From Hyphomicrobium sp. (GTDB lineage: Bacteria; Pseudomonadota; Alphaproteobacteria; Rhizobiales; Hyphomicrobiaceae), in contig JAKFUV010000003.1 of assembly GCA_021732485.1 (NCBI GenBank), forward strand, positions 124,001 to 188,000: 64,000 nt of DNA, given 5' to 3'. Shown here in pieces: positions 62,108 to 64,000 of the stretch (the stretch's first letter is position 1; every line of letters begins with the position of its first letter). Below the pieces are notes generated by a model. It saw only the letters and a program-made list of their open reading frames with translations, had not been told where the DNA came from and made no database searches. Made by a program: the position numbers and the translations under genes.

Positions 62108-63028
62108 ATGGATAAACTCGATGCCATGGCTGCGTTTGTTAGAGTAGTCGCAAGCGGAAGCTACGCGGAGGCGGCGCGCCGGCTCGGTTTGACGCGGTCT
62201 GCGGTGAGCAAAGGCGTCATGGAACTGGAGCATGATCTTGGCGTGCGCTTGCTTGACCGAACGACCCGACGCGTTACTCCGACGGAAGCGGGCCTCGCAT
62301 ACTACGAACGCTGCCTCTCGATCTTGGCTCAAGTCGAGGAGACAGAGCAGCAGGTGTCACGATTGCATGACGAGCCGAAGGGCGTTCTGAAGATCAACGG
62401 ACCACTGTCATTCGGGACGCTCTACCTCGGAAAACTCGTTGCCGAGTTCATGCTTCGCTACCAGGATCTGCGTGTAGAACTGTCGTTGACAGATCGCTAC
62501 ATCGATCCGCTAGAAGAAGGCGTGGATGTAACGCTTCGCATAGGGATCCTCAAAGATTCGAGTCTGATCGCCCGGCGCGTATCTTCGACTCGCATGATGA
62601 TCGTGGCGTCGCCCGTATATCTCAAAGCCAATGGCACGCCGAAAGCGCCAGCAGATTTGGCTGGCCATCGCTGCCTAACTTACGGCCATACAACATCAAT
62701 GCAAAAATGGTCACTCACCGATGCTGGTAAGACGTCAAGCAGGGCAGTCGGAAGCTGCATGGCATCGACCAATGGAGACGTACTGCGTGATGCGGCCGTA
62801 GCAGGGATCGGAATTGCGCTTCTGCCGGAATTCATTGTGGGCCCAGACGTTGCCGCTGGCCGTCTTCGGTCCATCCTCCCAAAGCACGCTCCCGCCGATC
62901 TTGAAATTCATGCTCTCTATGCCCCCAATCGCTATTTGGCTGCGAAGACGCGCGTATTCATTGATTTCTTGGTCGAGAAGTTCGGTAAGAAGCCGGATTG
63001 GAACAGCCTCGCCCGCGATCTCGCTTAA
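62108..63028 (+). CDS. LysR-family transcriptional regulator
   Basis: A 306-residue regulator. N-terminal winged helix: FVRVVASGSYAEAARRLGLTRSAVSKGVMELEHDLGVRLLDRTTRRV. The C-terminal periplasmic-binding-like domain starts near residue 90. It belongs to the group that responds to aromatic or reactive compounds. It is divergent from the dioxygenase operon, the normal position for its target, with 129 bp between starts. It ends in a 4-bp convergent overlap with the isochorismatase gene. Confidence 0.92.
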   Translation: MDKLDAMAAFVRVVASGSYAEAARRLGLTRSAVSKGVMELEHDLGVRLLDRTTRRVTPTEAGLAYYERCLSILAQVEETEQQVSRLHDEPKGVLKINGPLSFGTLYLGKLVAEFMLRYQDLRVELSLTDRYIDPLEEGVDVTLRIGILKDSSLIARRVSSTRMMIVASPVYLKANGTPKAPADLAGHRCLTYGHTTSMQKWSLTDAGKTSSRAVGSCMASTNGDVLRDAAVAGIGIALLPEFIVGPDVAAGRLRSILPKHAPADLEIHALYAPNRYLAAKTRVFIDFLVEKFGKKPDWNSLARDLA

Positions 63029-63705
63029 CTGCGCACGTTCGTCGCTTCCTGAGCCCGCTGATAGCTCTCGATGACCGCCGCGTAGTTTGGCGCCACTAAC
63101 GCATACAACTTAGCGAGCTCTCCTGCTTCCGGACGGGCCCATGTTCGGTGGAGTTCTGACAAAAGCGCGTTCGTTGATGTTGGCTTGATGTCACCTTGCA
63201 CGAAGCGAGCGAGCGACGTGCGAGATGCCATCTCACTGGGATCGCCGGAAGCATCAATCACAGCATAGACATCATAACCTGCAGCGCGCGCATCAAGGGC
63301 GGGGAACATGACACAAACGCTGGTCCAGACGCCGGCCATTACAAGCGTCTTACGGCCTGTTGCCTGAACTTGGGCCACAAAGTCCGCGTTGTCCCAAGCG
63401 TTCACCTCACCCTTGCGCGGCACATAGACCGCGTGCGGCGCATATTTATGGATCTCCGGCATCAAAGGGCCGTTGCTGCCATTCGGTTCAGATGCTGTCG
63501 TGATGACCGGAATGTTCAAGAGCGTGGAAAGCCGAGCGATCATCTCTACGTTTCTACGCATGTCGGCCACCGGAATATCTTTAACGGTCTGGAACAGGCC
63601 GGATTGATGATCCAGCAACAGAATGAGTGTGTCAGTTGGATCGAGCAGTGCAGCGCCACCGCCGGTCGGCAAGACGCTGGATTTGCTAGGTGACGGGCTT
63701 GGCAT
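63025..63705 (-). CDS. isochorismatase-like hydrolase (second copy)
   Basis: A 226-residue cysteine hydrolase related to the one at 58 kb: LILLLDHQSGLFQTV (Asp), VYVPRKGEVNAWDN, and LVMAGVWTSVCVMFPALDAR with the catalytic Cys. An AGGAG site lies 7 nt upstream of ATG 63705. It converges with the LysR gene and follows a PPOX-like gene. The two copies are only moderately similar, so they probably act on different substrates. Confidence 0.88.
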   Translation of the reverse strand: MPSPSPSKSSVLPTGGGAALLDPTDTLILLLDHQSGLFQTVKDIPVADMRRNVEMIARLSTLLNIPVITTASEPNGSNGPLMPEIHKYAPHAVYVPRKGEVNAWDNADFVAQVQATGRKTLVMAGVWTSVCVMFPALDARAAGYDVYAVIDASGDPSEMASRTSLARFVQGDIKPTSTNALLSELHRTWARPEAGELAKLYALVAPNYAAVIESYQRAQEATNVRS

Positions 63706-63737
63706 TGTCGTGCTCCTGATTTTGTATTTCGAAAATT

Positions 63738-64000
63738 CTATAGATGATCGCCGACTTCACCAGATCCGAACATTTCCTTAAGCTCAGCTGTCGTAAATCG
63801 CGGCGTAATATGTTGAGGACAGTTCCAATCGTAGCCTTCGATCCGGATGAGAATCCCGCGCTCAATTTTTGCCTCGTAATTGTCCTTGAGCTTCGCAATC
63901 AGGTCAGGCTCGCTCGTCACGTCAATTGTGCGTGCGTGGCCTAGCATCTTCAATCGCTGGCGATTTGGATAATCCATTAGGAATAGTGATACGCGATCAT
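63738..64000 (-). CDS. PPOX-type flavin-binding protein, 5' end beyond window
   Basis: Minus-strand frame open to the right edge. Upstream of the ATG at 63977 it continues in frame as DRVSLFL before MDYPNRQRLKMLGHAR, so the true start lies outside. The VSLFLMDYPNRxRLKxLG block is characteristic of pyridoxamine 5'-phosphate oxidase-like FMN proteins. The end reads YDWNCPQHITPRFT, typical of the same family. Function of this subfamily is unknown. It is encoded upstream of the isochorismatase in the same direction. Confidence 0.8.
   Translation of the reverse strand, partial: DRVSLFLMDYPNRQRLKMLGHARTIDVTSEPDLIAKLKDNYEAKIERGILIRIEGYDWNCPQHITPRFTTAELKEMFGSGEVGDHL

Noticed and set aside
63738-63977. 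Complete 79-residue protein starting at 63977
   Set aside because: The frame continues upstream with conserved PPOX residues to the window edge, so the ATG is internal.
1-64000. CRISPR array, complete insertion sequence or prophage structural genes
   Set aside because: No regularly spaced direct repeats, no full transposase and no capsid, tail or portal genes were seen; only an IS21-like fragment and prophage-type accessory genes.

Overview
The window looks like chromosomal DNA of an alphaproteobacterium, probably of the order Hyphomicrobiales. The basis is a class I lysyl-tRNA synthetase, the alphaproteobacterial recombinase/DUF2924/DUF3489 trio, DUF5681 and ParB-methylase genes, and GC-rich third codon positions. 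Genus cannot be fixed from the sequence alone.

Layout. (1) 1-8.1 kb is mostly housekeeping: a DUF952 gene cut by the left edge, a GmrSD-type restriction gene, lysyl-tRNA synthetase, an alpha/beta hydrolase, a MepA-type murein endopeptidase, msrA and a small membrane protein. (2) A tRNA-Ser(GGA) at 8257-8346 is followed by a large serine recombinase with DUF2924 and DUF3489 partners, the likely mobility end of an island. (3) 11.2-38.5 kb is a dense defence island: a trypsin-like protease, a DUF4209 protein, a Mokosh-type pair (pseudokinase-helicase plus phospholipase D nuclease), a five-gene DISARM-like operon (DEAD helicase fused to DUF1998, SNF2 helicase, Eco57I-like adenine methylase, a small duplicate of the methylase tail, HNH nuclease), an XRE regulator, an Mrr-like nuclease, and a 1208-residue SIR2/DUF4020-like protein. 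(4) 38.7-42.9 kb is an AttEFGH-like ABC transporter operon. (5) 43.9-46.2 kb and 52.4-53.3 kb hold DUF5681, a ParB-methyltransferase and small unknown genes of prophage or mobile-element type. (6) 46.4-51.8 kb is a sulfide/persulfide oxidation operon (TauE, DUF442-SQR fusion, persulfide dioxygenase, two YeeE/YedE proteins, a 58-residue membrane protein, DUF2892) with an adjacent Crp-family regulator. (7) 53.5-64 kb is an efflux (MFS + HlyD) and quinone/aromatic detoxification set (amidohydrolase, two isochorismatases, hydrolases, flavin reductase, MhqO-like dioxygenase, LysR), ending in a PPOX-type gene cut by the right edge.

The most distinctive structural signals are two pairs of imperfect direct repeats. 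The pair at about 34.3 and 43.9 kb (about 420 bp) brackets the SIR2 gene and the ABC operon. The pair at about 46.2 and 52.3 kb (about 150 bp) brackets the sulfide operon. In each pair one gene end is intact and the other decayed at opposite sides. That is what one expects if two cargo segments were inserted into a single ancestral gene row: Mrr-like nuclease, DUF5681, unknown, ParB-methyltransferase, unknown, small protein.

The most interesting candidate system is the 20.2-33.0 kb operon. It has the DISARM class 1 pair (DrmD-like helicase and DrmMI-like methylase), but a single fused helicase-DUF1998 protein replaces DrmA and DrmB. It has no DrmC-type nuclease, an HNH nuclease in its place, and a duplicated methylase C-terminal tail as a separate gene. 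No CRISPR array or complete insertion sequence was seen.
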